A program made the position numbers and the translations under genes. Below are positions 36,159-44,458 of a stretch of DNA of 62,158 bases, piece by piece. This stretch comes from Woeseiaceae bacterium. GTDB lineage: Bacteria > Pseudomonadota > Gammaproteobacteria > Steroidobacterales > Woeseiaceae. The stretch lies in contig JAQWOA010000043.1 in NCBI GenBank assembly GCA_029246105.1, forward strand, positions 1 through 62,158. The letters run 5' to 3'. The notes below the pieces were generated by a model. The model had not been told where the DNA came from, did no database searches, and saw nothing but the letters and a program-made list of their open reading frames with translations. The stretch's first letter is position 1. Each line of letters starts with the position of its first letter.

Positions 36159-36213
36159 AATAAAGAGGATCGCAAGGCGCAAAGCCGGTGCTGTGGATTG
36201 TGGGAGCCTGGAT

Positions 36214-37245
36214 ATGAAGATGAGATATATTTTAAGCAGTTTTGTAATCACCATCGTGTTGATATATGTCTTTCTTGATGATGATGAATTGATTGAGTCA
36301 AATACTCTTTCATCTGACCAGGATAATTTTAGTGCCGTTTATGTGATGAGTGACAATCTCGGTGATATGGGATTTAACGATAATGCTGCAATGGGCTTTG
36401 CGCGCGTTGAAGAAGAGGGTGTAAAAACTCGTCTACTTCAGGCATCACCTACCGATCCGCAGCTTTGGCTTCAAAATCTTGAGGCTGTCTCAAATTCGGG
36501 TGATTGGGATGTGGTTTTTACTGGTCCAAATATGCACGATAATCTGGCTGTAGTTGCACCGAAAAATCCAGATCAGATTTATGTCTTTTTTGACGATGAA
36601 TTGATAGAACCAAATGTTCTTTCAATTAAATACGCTCAGAACGAAGGATCTTATCTTGCGGGGGCTCTTGCAGCGGTTGCTGCGACGGACATCGAAAATT
36701 TTCCGTTGTCATCGGGTAAAGCAAAAATCGCCATCGTCGCAGGCATGGATTTGCCAATAATTCAGGACTTTATTCTTGGCTTTAAGCAGGGTGCCACCAC
36801 TATGGTGCCAGACATTGAGATTCAAATTATTTTCATAGGTAATTTCAATGATGCGCAAAAGGCCTACGATCTAACTCGCACTGCTATCGAGAATGGCGCC
36901 AATGTAGTTTATAACGTGGCGGGTCCTGCTGGGTTAGGTACCCTCAAGGCAGCAGCTGATTCAGATAAGTATGCCATCGGCGTGGACTCTAATCAGAATG
37001 GTATCCACCCTGACAACGTGCTTGCGTCCATGCTCAAGCAAATCGGTAATTCAATCTACAACTCGATTGAACAGATCAAGGCGGGCCAAGCCAATTTCGG
37101 TACAGTTCAAGTGTTTGGCTTACAGGATGAGGGGGTTGCGCTGATTTATAACAATAAGATCGTTCCTGAACAAGTAAAAGCTCAGATAGAGTTTGCAGAG
37201 GTAAAAGTCACCAGCGGTGAGATTGAGGTTGATTCAGCTTTCTGA
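36214..37245 (+). CDS. BMP/PnrA-type nucleoside ABC transporter binding protein
   Basis: A 343-residue binding protein of the BMP family (purine nucleoside binding, PnrA-like). Landmarks are NLGDMGFNDNAAMGF at the start of the domain, YAQNEGSYLAGALAA, KAKIAIVAGMDLPIIQDF, NVVYNVAGPAGLG and YAIGVDSNQNG. I use ATG 36214 (GGGAG upstream) and not GTG 36193. The N-terminus is a short hydrophobic helix with no clear cleavage site, suggesting a membrane anchor. Residues 18-33 and 123-137 are near-identical (YVFLDDDELIESNTLS and YVFFDDELIEPNVLS), as if part of the mature domain had been copied into the leader. The three transporter genes that follow complete the importer. Confidence 0.85.
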   Translation: MKMRYILSSFVITIVLIYVFLDDDELIESNTLSSDQDNFSAVYVMSDNLGDMGFNDNAAMGFARVEEEGVKTRLLQASPTDPQLWLQNLEAVSNSGDWDVVFTGPNMHDNLAVVAPKNPDQIYVFFDDELIEPNVLSIKYAQNEGSYLAGALAAVAATDIENFPLSSGKAKIAIVAGMDLPIIQDFILGFKQGATTMVPDIEIQIIFIGNFNDAQKAYDLTRTAIENGANVVYNVAGPAGLGTLKAAADSDKYAIGVDSNQNGIHPDNVLASMLKQIGNSIYNSIEQIKAGQANFGTVQVFGLQDEGVALIYNNKIVPEQVKAQIEFAEVKVTSGEIEVDSAF

Positions 37246-37327
37246 TTAATAAAAATGGCGCGAGGGGCGATCGAAAGGCTGCCTGCTATTTTAAGGAACT
37301 TGCTTTAGCGAAAACGGGTATTCCACG

Positions 37328-38866
37328 ATGGATCATGACAATATTCTTGTGCTTGATAGTATCGGTAAAAAGTTTGGTGACATAGTCGCACTGGAGAATG
37401 TTGATTTGTCAATCCGACGTGGCGAAGTCCACGTGGTGTGTGGTGAAAATGGCGCGGGCAAATCCACGCTTATGAATATTCTAGTTGGTATTCATTCTGC
37501 TGATGGCGGCAAAATTTTCTTTAACGGTAAAGAAACGAAAATTCGTGATCCACTGGCCGCTGGAGCCATGGGTATTGGTATGGTGCATCAGCACTTTACG
37601 TTAGTTCCGTCGATGAGCGTTGCAGAAAATCTGTTTCTTGGGCACCACCTACTTCGATTCGGAATTTTTTCGGATCATCGCACTATGGTGGAACGTGCGG
37701 ATATACTTATTGATACTTATAGTTTTGCCCTCGATCCGGAGGCAATCGTGAGCTCGCTTTCAGTAGGACAACGACAGCGTGTGGAAATCCTCAAAGCGTT
37801 GGTGTTTGACGCGGAACTTTTGATTTTGGATGAACCCACAGCTGTTTTGACTCCACCTGAAGTAGAAGAGCTACTTAAGGTTATTACTAATCTGCGTGAT
37901 CGTGGACGGACTGTTCTTTTCATCACTCATAAATTGCGCGAAGTTAAAGCTGTCTCTGATCGGGTGACGATTCTGCGACGCGGTAAAAATATTTCAACAC
38001 ATATCACTAAAACTGTGACTGAAAATGATATCGCTCGGGATATGGTCGGCAGGGATGTTTTTTTGACTGGTCGGCAGGGCCAAGATCATGGCATGCGCAC
38101 TTTTGGTGAAAGTGTGTTGCAACTTGAAAATGTAAGTATTACTAATTCCAGTGGGCGACTTCTGTTGGATAATATTGATTTGGATGTGCGCGCTGGAGAG
38201 GTTCTGGGAGTAGCTGGCGTGGATGGTAATGGACAGACCGAACTGGCTGAGGCAATAGCTGGCTTAATTCCAATTCAAGCTGGTGCGATAAGATTGGATG
38301 GTACGGATATTACTCATGTATCTGTCGCAGGTCGCCAGGAGGTTGGCCTAGGTTTCGTACCTGAAGATCGGCTGGACAGAGGTCTAAGTAGCAACATGAG
38401 CGTCGCCGAAAACATGGCGGCGACGAATTATCTGAGAGAGGGTATTTTGAGGCGTGGTTTCGTGGATAAGGACCAGCTTACTGAATTCACTCAAAAAGGT
38501 ATCGAGCAGTTCGATATTCGCGGTGCTAAACCTGATCTTGCTGTGGCTTCATTGTCTGGCGGTAATATGCAAAAGGTTGTATTAGCACGTGAATTCGCTC
38601 GCGAACCTAAGGCATTACTGGTCAGTCAGCCAACAAGGGGGCTCGATATCGGCGCATCCGAATTCGTCTACTCTGAAATCCTTTCAGCTGCCGATAAGGG
38701 AAACGGTATTCTTCTTATCTCGTCTGAACTTTCTGAAATATTCGCGCTCGCTGACCGGATTGCGGTCATATACTCGGGTTGCATAATGCAAGTTTTGACA
38801 CGCGAGGATGCAGACGAAGAGACCATAGGTATTCTGATGAACGGTGGCAAGGAACACGCGGCATGA
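37328..38866 (+). CDS. Nucleoside ABC transporter ATP-binding protein, duplicated domains
   Basis: A 512-residue ATPase with two fused domains, the form used by BMP-type nucleoside importers. Domain 1 has Walker A GENGAGKST, signature LSVGQRQRVEILKAL and Walker B LLILDEPTAVL. Domain 2 has GVDGNGQTEL as a degenerate Walker A and LSGGNMQKVVLARE as signature, followed by LLVSQPTRGLDIGA in place of a normal Walker B. Degeneration of the second site is normal in this group. It overlaps the first permease gene by four bases (ATGA). Confidence 0.92.
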   Translation: MDHDNILVLDSIGKKFGDIVALENVDLSIRRGEVHVVCGENGAGKSTLMNILVGIHSADGGKIFFNGKETKIRDPLAAGAMGIGMVHQHFTLVPSMSVAENLFLGHHLLRFGIFSDHRTMVERADILIDTYSFALDPEAIVSSLSVGQRQRVEILKALVFDAELLILDEPTAVLTPPEVEELLKVITNLRDRGRTVLFITHKLREVKAVSDRVTILRRGKNISTHITKTVTENDIARDMVGRDVFLTGRQGQDHGMRTFGESVLQLENVSITNSSGRLLLDNIDLDVRAGEVLGVAGVDGNGQTELAEAIAGLIPIQAGAIRLDGTDITHVSVAGRQEVGLGFVPEDRLDRGLSSNMSVAENMAATNYLREGILRRGFVDKDQLTEFTQKGIEQFDIRGAKPDLAVASLSGGNMQKVVLAREFAREPKALLVSQPTRGLDIGASEFVYSEILSAADKGNGILLISSELSEIFALADRIAVIYSGCIMQVLTREDADEETIGILMNGGKEHAA

Positions 38867-39912
38867 TGAGCGCTGAGCTCAAAGGGTCACTTAATGCATT
38901 AATAGCGCCCATAGGGGCTATTGTGTTGACCATGTTGCTGGGGTTTATTTTGGTTGCTGCAATTTCAGATGAGCCAGTACTGGCTTATCGTGAACTTATG
39001 TTCGCAAATTTTGACTCTCTTAGTAACTTTGCAATGTTTCTCAATCGTGCGACACCACTGGTGTTGATCTCGGTAGGCATCACGTTTGCTTTTCGGGCGG
39101 GTGTATTCAATGTGGGTGGTGAGGGGCAACTTTTTGCTGGGGCGATTACCACAACAGTCGTGGGTATCGCATTCGCTACATTGCCCGCTATGATTCTGTT
39201 TCCGTTTGCTGTCATTTCAGGTATTGCAGCAGGTGCTGCAGTCGGCTGGGTGCCAGGAATTCTAAAAGTTAAATTGGGTGTCGATGAAGTAGTTGTGACG
39301 TTAATGCTCAATACCATTGTGCTGCTATTCACCTCATATTTAGTTAACCAAGTTATTCGTGATACGACGGCGTATGGAGCGGTCAGTTGGGAGTTGCCTG
39401 AACATATTTGGCTGCCAAGTATTCCTGGTATTCCGGATGCCACCAGCGGGTTTATGATCGCGGTGGTTCTCTCGTTGGCCAGTTGGGTCGTTCTATTCCG
39501 TACTCAATGGGGTGCAGAGGTCCGCTCATCTGGAACGAATCTGCGTTATGCTGAAGCCGTAGGGATTGCCGCAGGTAAGAGGGTAATTACGGCAATGTTG
39601 ATCGCGGGTGGCTTTGCTGGTTTTGCAGGCTCTCTTTATGTATTGGGCATCGGGCATCGGTTTGAGCAGAATTTCTCACCAGAATACGGACTGATCGCAC
39701 TGACATGTGCCCTTTTGGCTCGCGTCAATCCTATTGCGTCGCTGTTCACTGCACTTTATTACGCGTTGATGCTAAACGGGGCTGCTTATATGCAGATCTC
39801 TACCGAGGTACCACGCTCACTGGTTATTCTGCTCACTGGTTTGTTGGTATTGCTAATGACGGCGCGTTTGGCGCGTAAGGACACCAATACTCAAACTTTT
39901 GATGCGTTCTAG
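38863..39912 (+). CDS. Nucleoside ABC transporter permease 1
   Basis: A 349-residue inner-membrane protein of the NupP/YufP-like group, partner of the permease that follows. Conserved are GITFAFRAGVFNVGGEGQLF, WVPGILKVKLGVDEVVVTLML and the coupling loop RYAEAVGIAAGKRV. An upstream TTG in the same frame lies within the ATPase gene and is rejected. The ATG at 38863 overlaps the ATPase stop, and a second ATG follows at 38866. The stop TAG overlaps the start of an AGGAGG ribosome site for the next gene. Confidence 0.9.
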   Translation: MMSAELKGSLNALIAPIGAIVLTMLLGFILVAAISDEPVLAYRELMFANFDSLSNFAMFLNRATPLVLISVGITFAFRAGVFNVGGEGQLFAGAITTTVVGIAFATLPAMILFPFAVISGIAAGAAVGWVPGILKVKLGVDEVVVTLMLNTIVLLFTSYLVNQVIRDTTAYGAVSWELPEHIWLPSIPGIPDATSGFMIAVVLSLASWVVLFRTQWGAEVRSSGTNLRYAEAVGIAAGKRVITAMLIAGGFAGFAGSLYVLGIGHRFEQNFSPEYGLIALTCALLARVNPIASLFTALYYALMLNGAAYMQISTEVPRSLVILLTGLLVLLMTARLARKDTNTQTFDAF

Positions 39913-39923
39913 GAGGAATACCT

Positions 39924-40826
39924 ATTTCATACGAATCCTTATTTGCTTCAGTACTGGAACAGTCGACTCCATTAGTATTGGCAGCTTTGGCAGCAATGAT
40001 TACCTTGCGTGCGAATATCCTGAACGTTGCTGTTGAAGGTATGATGCTGGTATCAGCCTTTAGCGCCATTGCAGTAGGATCGGTTTCAGGTAGTGCGCTT
40101 GCTGGATTTAGTGCGGGTATTTTCGGAGCAGTTATTACCTCCTTGGTGTTCTCGATCATCACCTTGCGGTTTGGTGCTGGATTCATCGTTGCAGGCCTAG
40201 GGATCAACTTATTGGCTGCAGGTGGGACATTGTTTGCATTGGAGCGCTGGTACAATAGTCCGGGCGGGCTGCGGCCGCTTGGGTTTCCTGAAATATGGTA
40301 TGTCCCGGAGGGCAGCCTGTCCTTTGTTCCGTTTCTGGGCTCAGTGTTGGAGGGGCAAAGCATTATCGTGCTATTGACTTTTTTGGCTGTGCCCGCCTGC
40401 TGGATATTTTTGTATCGAACGCCGACAGGTTCATATCTACGTGCTGCCGGCGAAGATGAAAATGCAGCGCGCTCTGCTGGTATTAACGTCGTGCGCATGA
40501 AAATGCTAGCAGTGACGATTAGTGGCCTTCTTTCTGGGCTTGCTGGTGCACAGCTTGCGATGAACAAGTTGCATTTTTTTCTCCCCAATATGACAGCTGG
40601 CCGAGGTTTCATTGGGCTCGCTGCTACATTGTTTGGTGCCGGACATCCTTGGGCAACATCTGGCGCTGCAGTTTTGTTTGGCTTTTTTGGTGCGCTTGGG
40701 GATCGCCTGCAGGCTTTCGATATACCAGCGCAGTTTGTATTGATGCTGCCTTATTTGGTGGCGATTCTTGCCCTGACCTTTTCTCGCTGGCGGATATATG
40801 TTCGCAATAAGCCAGCCAAATTGTGA
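39924..40826 (+). CDS. Nucleoside ABC transporter permease 2, ATT start
   Basis: A 300-residue permease of the NupQ/YufQ-like group. The frame is open upstream to a TGA at 39900-39902 and contains no ATG, GTG or TTG before a TTG at 39978. Starting there would remove the conserved N-terminus and part of the first membrane helix. With ATT at 39924 the protein begins ISYESLFASVLEQSTPLVLA, matching the family opening, and AGGAGG (39911-39916) is seven bases upstream. I therefore call a rare ATT start. Later motifs are ANILNVAVEGMMLVSAF, RFGAGFIVAGLGINLLA and AARSAGINVVRMK. It is coupled to the nucleoside hydrolase gene. Confidence 0.85.
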   Translation: MSYESLFASVLEQSTPLVLAALAAMITLRANILNVAVEGMMLVSAFSAIAVGSVSGSALAGFSAGIFGAVITSLVFSIITLRFGAGFIVAGLGINLLAAGGTLFALERWYNSPGGLRPLGFPEIWYVPEGSLSFVPFLGSVLEGQSIIVLLTFLAVPACWIFLYRTPTGSYLRAAGEDENAARSAGINVVRMKMLAVTISGLLSGLAGAQLAMNKLHFFLPNMTAGRGFIGLAATLFGAGHPWATSGAAVLFGFFGALGDRLQAFDIPAQFVLMLPYLVAILALTFSRWRIYVRNKPAKL

Positions 40827-40834
40827 GTTTATTT

Positions 40835-41782
40835 ATGTCCTTACCCATCATTCTCGATTGTGATCCTGGAAATGACGACGCCCTTGGTATTCTTGTGGCA
40901 GCAGGTCATGCTGAAATTGATTTGCGAGCAGTGACCACTGGCGCCGGTCACCTTACTGGTGCCCGAACTGCGCGTAACGCTGCTAAAACACTAAGATTAT
41001 CTGGCCGATCAGACATTCCCTTAGGAGCTGGCGCATTGAATCCTTTGGTGCGTGAACGGATGATTGCAGGTGTTCTTGATATGACATCTGCGCTTGATCC
41101 TGAGAGGCCTGATCTTGAGGAGCAGGATCTTGATCCTCGTCACTCTGCAGATCTAATAGCACAAACTCTGTTATCAGGAGATGCTACTTCCATCGTTACT
41201 ACTGGTCCGCTGACAAATTTAGCCATGGCATTGAATCGTACGCCAGAGATTACAGCCAAGCTAGAGCGGATCACTATACTGGGGGGGTCTTGGGGATTAG
41301 GTAATAAAACTGCCGCCGCAGAATGGAACATTCTTTGTGATCCCGAAGCAGCACATGTTGTGCTGAGTGCGGGTATTCCAGTCACAATGATTCCGATAGA
41401 TGCACTTAACCCTGTAGGCATTACTCCTGATCTGATAAAACGCATCCGTGCTATTGGTGGCACAATCGGTGATTTTGCTACTGAACTATTACAATCGCTG
41501 GTCATGACATTTCGTCCTGGCAATGCCATGGCGCCAAAATTTATGCCATTAAATGATCCGGTGGCCAGCCTAGTTGCAGCGCAACCAAAGCTGGCACAAA
41601 CTCAGCCTGCTCGCGTCGATGTCGAGCTTGCTGGTCACCATACCTATGGTCGTACCGTCATTGATTTTGGTTTGCGTGATGGTGCGGTGGCAAACGTTGA
41701 TGTCGTAACTCAATTAAACTGCGACCAAACCATTAATGCTTTCGTCGATGCGCTGACGCGTCTCGCAAATCTAGATATATAG
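40835..41782 (+). CDS. Inosine-uridine-preferring nucleoside hydrolase family protein
   Basis: A 315-residue calcium-dependent N-ribosyl hydrolase that splits nucleosides into base and ribose. The calcium-binding N-terminal motif is DCDPGNDDAL. ITTGPLTNLAMAL carries the nucleoside hydrolase central motif. EWNILCDPEAAHVVL supplies the ribose-binding Asn and Glu, and LNDPVASLVAA provides the last Asp. I start at ATG 40835; a GTG at 40823 overlapping the permease stop (GTGA) is an alternative. Its position directly after a BMP-type importer makes nucleoside scavenging the clear role. Confidence 0.9.
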   Translation: MSLPIILDCDPGNDDALGILVAAGHAEIDLRAVTTGAGHLTGARTARNAAKTLRLSGRSDIPLGAGALNPLVRERMIAGVLDMTSALDPERPDLEEQDLDPRHSADLIAQTLLSGDATSIVTTGPLTNLAMALNRTPEITAKLERITILGGSWGLGNKTAAAEWNILCDPEAAHVVLSAGIPVTMIPIDALNPVGITPDLIKRIRAIGGTIGDFATELLQSLVMTFRPGNAMAPKFMPLNDPVASLVAAQPKLAQTQPARVDVELAGHHTYGRTVIDFGLRDGAVANVDVVTQLNCDQTINAFVDALTRLANLDI

Positions 41783-41799
41783 AAAAGGAGATAATTACT

Positions 41800-42555
41800 A
41801 TGGCAAAACAACCTCGTGTCCTGATCGCAGGCGAATCTTGGACCACCCATTCAATTCATCAAAAAGGTTTTGATAGTTTTACTACCACGGAGTACACCGA
41901 GGGGGTGAAATGGTTACAAGAGGCTCTTGAAGCAGGGGGGTGGGAAGTTACCTATCAGCCTGCCCATGTTGCTGCTCGCGACTTCCCGTTTGAGGCAGCA
42001 GATCTTGCCCAATATGATTGTGTAATGCTGAGTGACGTTGGTGCTAATACGTTGCTCTTGCATCCTGATACATTTGCGCACTCTAAGTCATTGCCAAATC
42101 GATTAGAAACGATCCGTCAGTATGTAGAAAATGGTGGTGGTCTTATTATGGTTGGTGGTTGGCTGACATTTCAAGGAATTGATGCCAAGGGACAATATAG
42201 TGGCACAGAGATCGAAACCGCTTTGCCAGTAACTCTCGAAATAGGTGATGATCGCGTGGAATGTCCACAAGGTGTTACACCGCAAGTGGTCGACACTAAT
42301 CATCATCTTGTTGCTGGAATCGAAGGCGTTTGGCCCGATCTACTTGGATACAATCGACTAACGGCAAAAGCGGATGGCGAAGTCGTCGTGACCGTAGGTA
42401 ACGATCCGTTGATTGTTATAGGTACTCACGGTAAAGGCCGCAGTGTTGCATTTGCATCGGATTGTGGACCTCACTGGGCGCCGCCCTCGTTCGTAGATTG
42501 GAAAGGTTATGCCGAAATATGGCAACGTATGACTGCTTGGGCCGCCGGGCAATAA
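41800..42555 (+). CDS. Class I glutamine amidotransferase-like protein
   Basis: A 251-residue cytoplasmic protein of the amidotransferase-like family once called 'putative cytoplasmic protein' (related to DUF1355 and ThuA). Recognisable parts are VLIAGESWTTHSIHQKG, FTTTEYTEGVKWLQEAL, DVGANTLLLHP, GGGLIMVGGWLTFQG and FASDCGPHWAPP. The usual nucleophilic elbow G-x-C-x-G is not seen; VGGWLT stands at that position, so glutaminase activity is doubtful. AAGGAGAT precedes the ATG. The protein is encoded between the nucleoside hydrolase and the alpha/beta hydrolase in one transcription unit. Its reaction is unknown. Confidence 0.8.
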   Translation: MAKQPRVLIAGESWTTHSIHQKGFDSFTTTEYTEGVKWLQEALEAGGWEVTYQPAHVAARDFPFEAADLAQYDCVMLSDVGANTLLLHPDTFAHSKSLPNRLETIRQYVENGGGLIMVGGWLTFQGIDAKGQYSGTEIETALPVTLEIGDDRVECPQGVTPQVVDTNHHLVAGIEGVWPDLLGYNRLTAKADGEVVVTVGNDPLIVIGTHGKGRSVAFASDCGPHWAPPSFVDWKGYAEIWQRMTAWAAGQ

Positions 42556-42556
42556 T

Positions 42557-43324
42557 ATGGTCGCCTTGAACGTCATGCGCTGGGGTGATCCGGGGTCTGC
42601 GCGCACCATGGTCGCGTTGCATGGGATCACCTCAAACGGTGGGGCCATATGTGAACCCGCTCGTTGTCTTGCTGATAAGGGCTGGCAGGTGCTCGCTGCT
42701 GACATGCGTGGCCATGGTGAAAGCGGCCGGGGTAATGGGGACTTTTCATTTAATGCTCTGCTTGGTGACCTGGCTGAAGCATTGCCGATATCCCCTGATA
42801 TTTTGCTCGGCCATTCTTTTGGCGGAACACTGGCGCAGATTGGCGTTTTGAACGATATTTTTACACCCGGCGCTTTAATTCTTGAAGATCCTGTTTCGGT
42901 TTTTGTAGATAAAAAAACCCCGCGTGCCATGCTTGATTGGGATGAAGCAAACTTGCCAACTACTATCGATGGGTTGCTTACGGCAAACCCGGGTTGGACT
43001 GCCCTTGATGCTGCGTGGAAATTGTTGTCGATACAGCAGATGTCTTTTGATGATGCACGTGCGGCTTTTGTTGGAAATGCACCATGGGATTTACGGCCTG
43101 ATGCGGCTCGAATAAGTTCGAAACTGCCAACCGTCTGGGTTCTCCCTGATGTGAGTCGATTTGTGCCATCAGACGACGTGTCACAGTTAAGGGCTGATAC
43201 ACCTGATGGATCTTTGGCAATCTTCAATGGTGCAGGACATAGCGTTCATCGAGATGAAACAATAGCCTTCGTTGATATTATCGAGCGGCTCGCTCAAGGG
43301 GAGTGGTTCAATGAATATGGATAA
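42557..43324 (+). CDS. Alpha/beta hydrolase
   Basis: A 255-residue cytoplasmic hydrolase. The oxyanion region is MVALHGITSNG, the nucleophile elbow is GHSFGG (Ser near residue 90), an acid lies in VLPDVSRFVPSD, and the catalytic His is in GAGHSVHRDE. Sequence between strands resembles the esterase/C-C hydrolase group. It starts one base after the amidotransferase-like gene and overlaps the acetamidase gene by 14 bases. In the nucleoside locus it may open an ester or ring product of the released base. Confidence 0.83.
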   Translation: MVALNVMRWGDPGSARTMVALHGITSNGGAICEPARCLADKGWQVLAADMRGHGESGRGNGDFSFNALLGDLAEALPISPDILLGHSFGGTLAQIGVLNDIFTPGALILEDPVSVFVDKKTPRAMLDWDEANLPTTIDGLLTANPGWTALDAAWKLLSIQQMSFDDARAAFVGNAPWDLRPDAARISSKLPTVWVLPDVSRFVPSDDVSQLRADTPDGSLAIFNGAGHSVHRDETIAFVDIIERLAQGEWFNEYG

Positions 43325-44270
43325 TGAATTTAAATTTTGTTTTGGTGGCCACCATGCGAATCAACGTATTGTGCTTGGGGAATCCTTTGAAGTTTTTACC
43401 GAAGACTGCTTTTCCGGCAAATTGATATCTGAAACTGGAAAACCACGCGAAGTAGCACCGTTTCCCAGAGTAAATCCGCTTGCGGGACCTTTTTATATTG
43501 AGGGTGTTAAACAGGGCGATATTATTGCAATTCATATTCGATCAATGACGCCTGCCCGTGATTGGGGTGTTGCAACCCTTTCACCTAATTTTGGTTTGCT
43601 TTCAGGGACACGTATGGCGCCAAATCTTCAGCCGGATAGTGATGAGCGTGTTTGGATTTGGCATCTAGATGATGATCACACCACTTTGCGAACTAAGGCA
43701 GCAAATGGAACAAACATGTCAGTTCCCTTTAACCCTTTCTTTGGCACGATCGGTGTGGCTCCAGCCCATGGAGAAGTGCGTCTCGGTGTCGTTCCGGGTG
43801 ATTTTGGCGGTAATCTTGATATGACTGATTTATGTCCTGGCACAACACTTTATCTTCGTGCAAATGTAGATGGTGCTCATCTTTATTTGGGTGATGGGCA
43901 CTATGCTCAAGGCGATGGTGAGATAGCAGGAACAGCTATTGAGGGTGCTTTTAATTCAAATCTTTCGGTGACGTTAGCACCTAATGAAGAAACCTTTGAT
44001 TTTCCGCGCATTCAAACAGAAACTTGCATTGGAGTTATCGGCGTTGGGCGTCCACTCGAAAATGCGGTTAAGGTTGCTGCAGCTGAAATGGTGCGATGGG
44101 TTGCTCTATTGACTGGACTGGATTCTCAGGATGCCTATCAACTTGTCAGCCAGATTGGAAAATTACGCGTTTGTAATCTTGTGAATCCTGAATATACGGC
44201 ATTGTTGCTCGTTCCTAAAACGATCTTGTCTAAGGGCACTATCGTTATGGGTGAAAAGCACGATATCTAG
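43311..44270 (+). CDS. Acetamidase/formamidase family protein
   Basis: A 319-residue amidase of the FmdA/AmdA family, which releases ammonia from formamide, acetamide or related small amides. Visible features are the N-terminal HHANQRIVLGE, FPRVNPLAGPFYIEGVKQGD, the PFNPFFGTIGVAP motif, HGEVRLGVVPGDFGGN with metal-site residues, and GDGHYAQGDGEIAGTAIE. I start at ATG 43311, seven bases after AAGGGGAG, and not at the upstream TTG. It ends the nucleoside operon. An amide produced from the nucleobase (for example formamide from a purine ring) would be a fitting substrate, but this is inference. Confidence 0.87.
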   Translation: MNMDNEFKFCFGGHHANQRIVLGESFEVFTEDCFSGKLISETGKPREVAPFPRVNPLAGPFYIEGVKQGDIIAIHIRSMTPARDWGVATLSPNFGLLSGTRMAPNLQPDSDERVWIWHLDDDHTTLRTKAANGTNMSVPFNPFFGTIGVAPAHGEVRLGVVPGDFGGNLDMTDLCPGTTLYLRANVDGAHLYLGDGHYAQGDGEIAGTAIEGAFNSNLSVTLAPNEETFDFPRIQTETCIGVIGVGRPLENAVKVAAAEMVRWVALLTGLDSQDAYQLVSQIGKLRVCNLVNPEYTALLLVPKTILSKGTIVMGEKHDI

Positions 44271-44409
44271 TTGCTTTTCATCTGCTTCTAATAGATGTGC
44301 CTCATTCTGAGATCTCTCATTAATCCTAATGAATGAAGTAGCTCTTATTCAGATTACTAATATTGGGTTAAAGGTGTAAGTGCTTGCTTCTTTTATGCGT
44401 TAGACTCGT

Positions 44410-44429
44410 CTCAGCAACTTCTTGCTGAG
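44410..44429 (+). other. Perfect hairpin in the leader of the SNF symporter gene
   Basis: CTCAGCAA and TTGCTGAG form an eight-pair perfect stem with a CTTC tetraloop, 29 bases before the GTG start. No T-tract follows, so termination is unlikely. It could be a 5' UTR structure or a protein-binding site. I compared it with SAM-II-like architecture and found no match. The rest of 44271-44458 has no gene. Confidence 0.5.
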
Positions 44430-44458
44430 TGCAAAAAATCTAAAGGGTGTCATTCTAA

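Noticed and set aside
44410-44458. Possible SAM-type riboswitch before the SNF/PLP operon
   Set aside because: Only one perfect hairpin is present; the pseudoknot elements of SAM-II and related classes are not seen.
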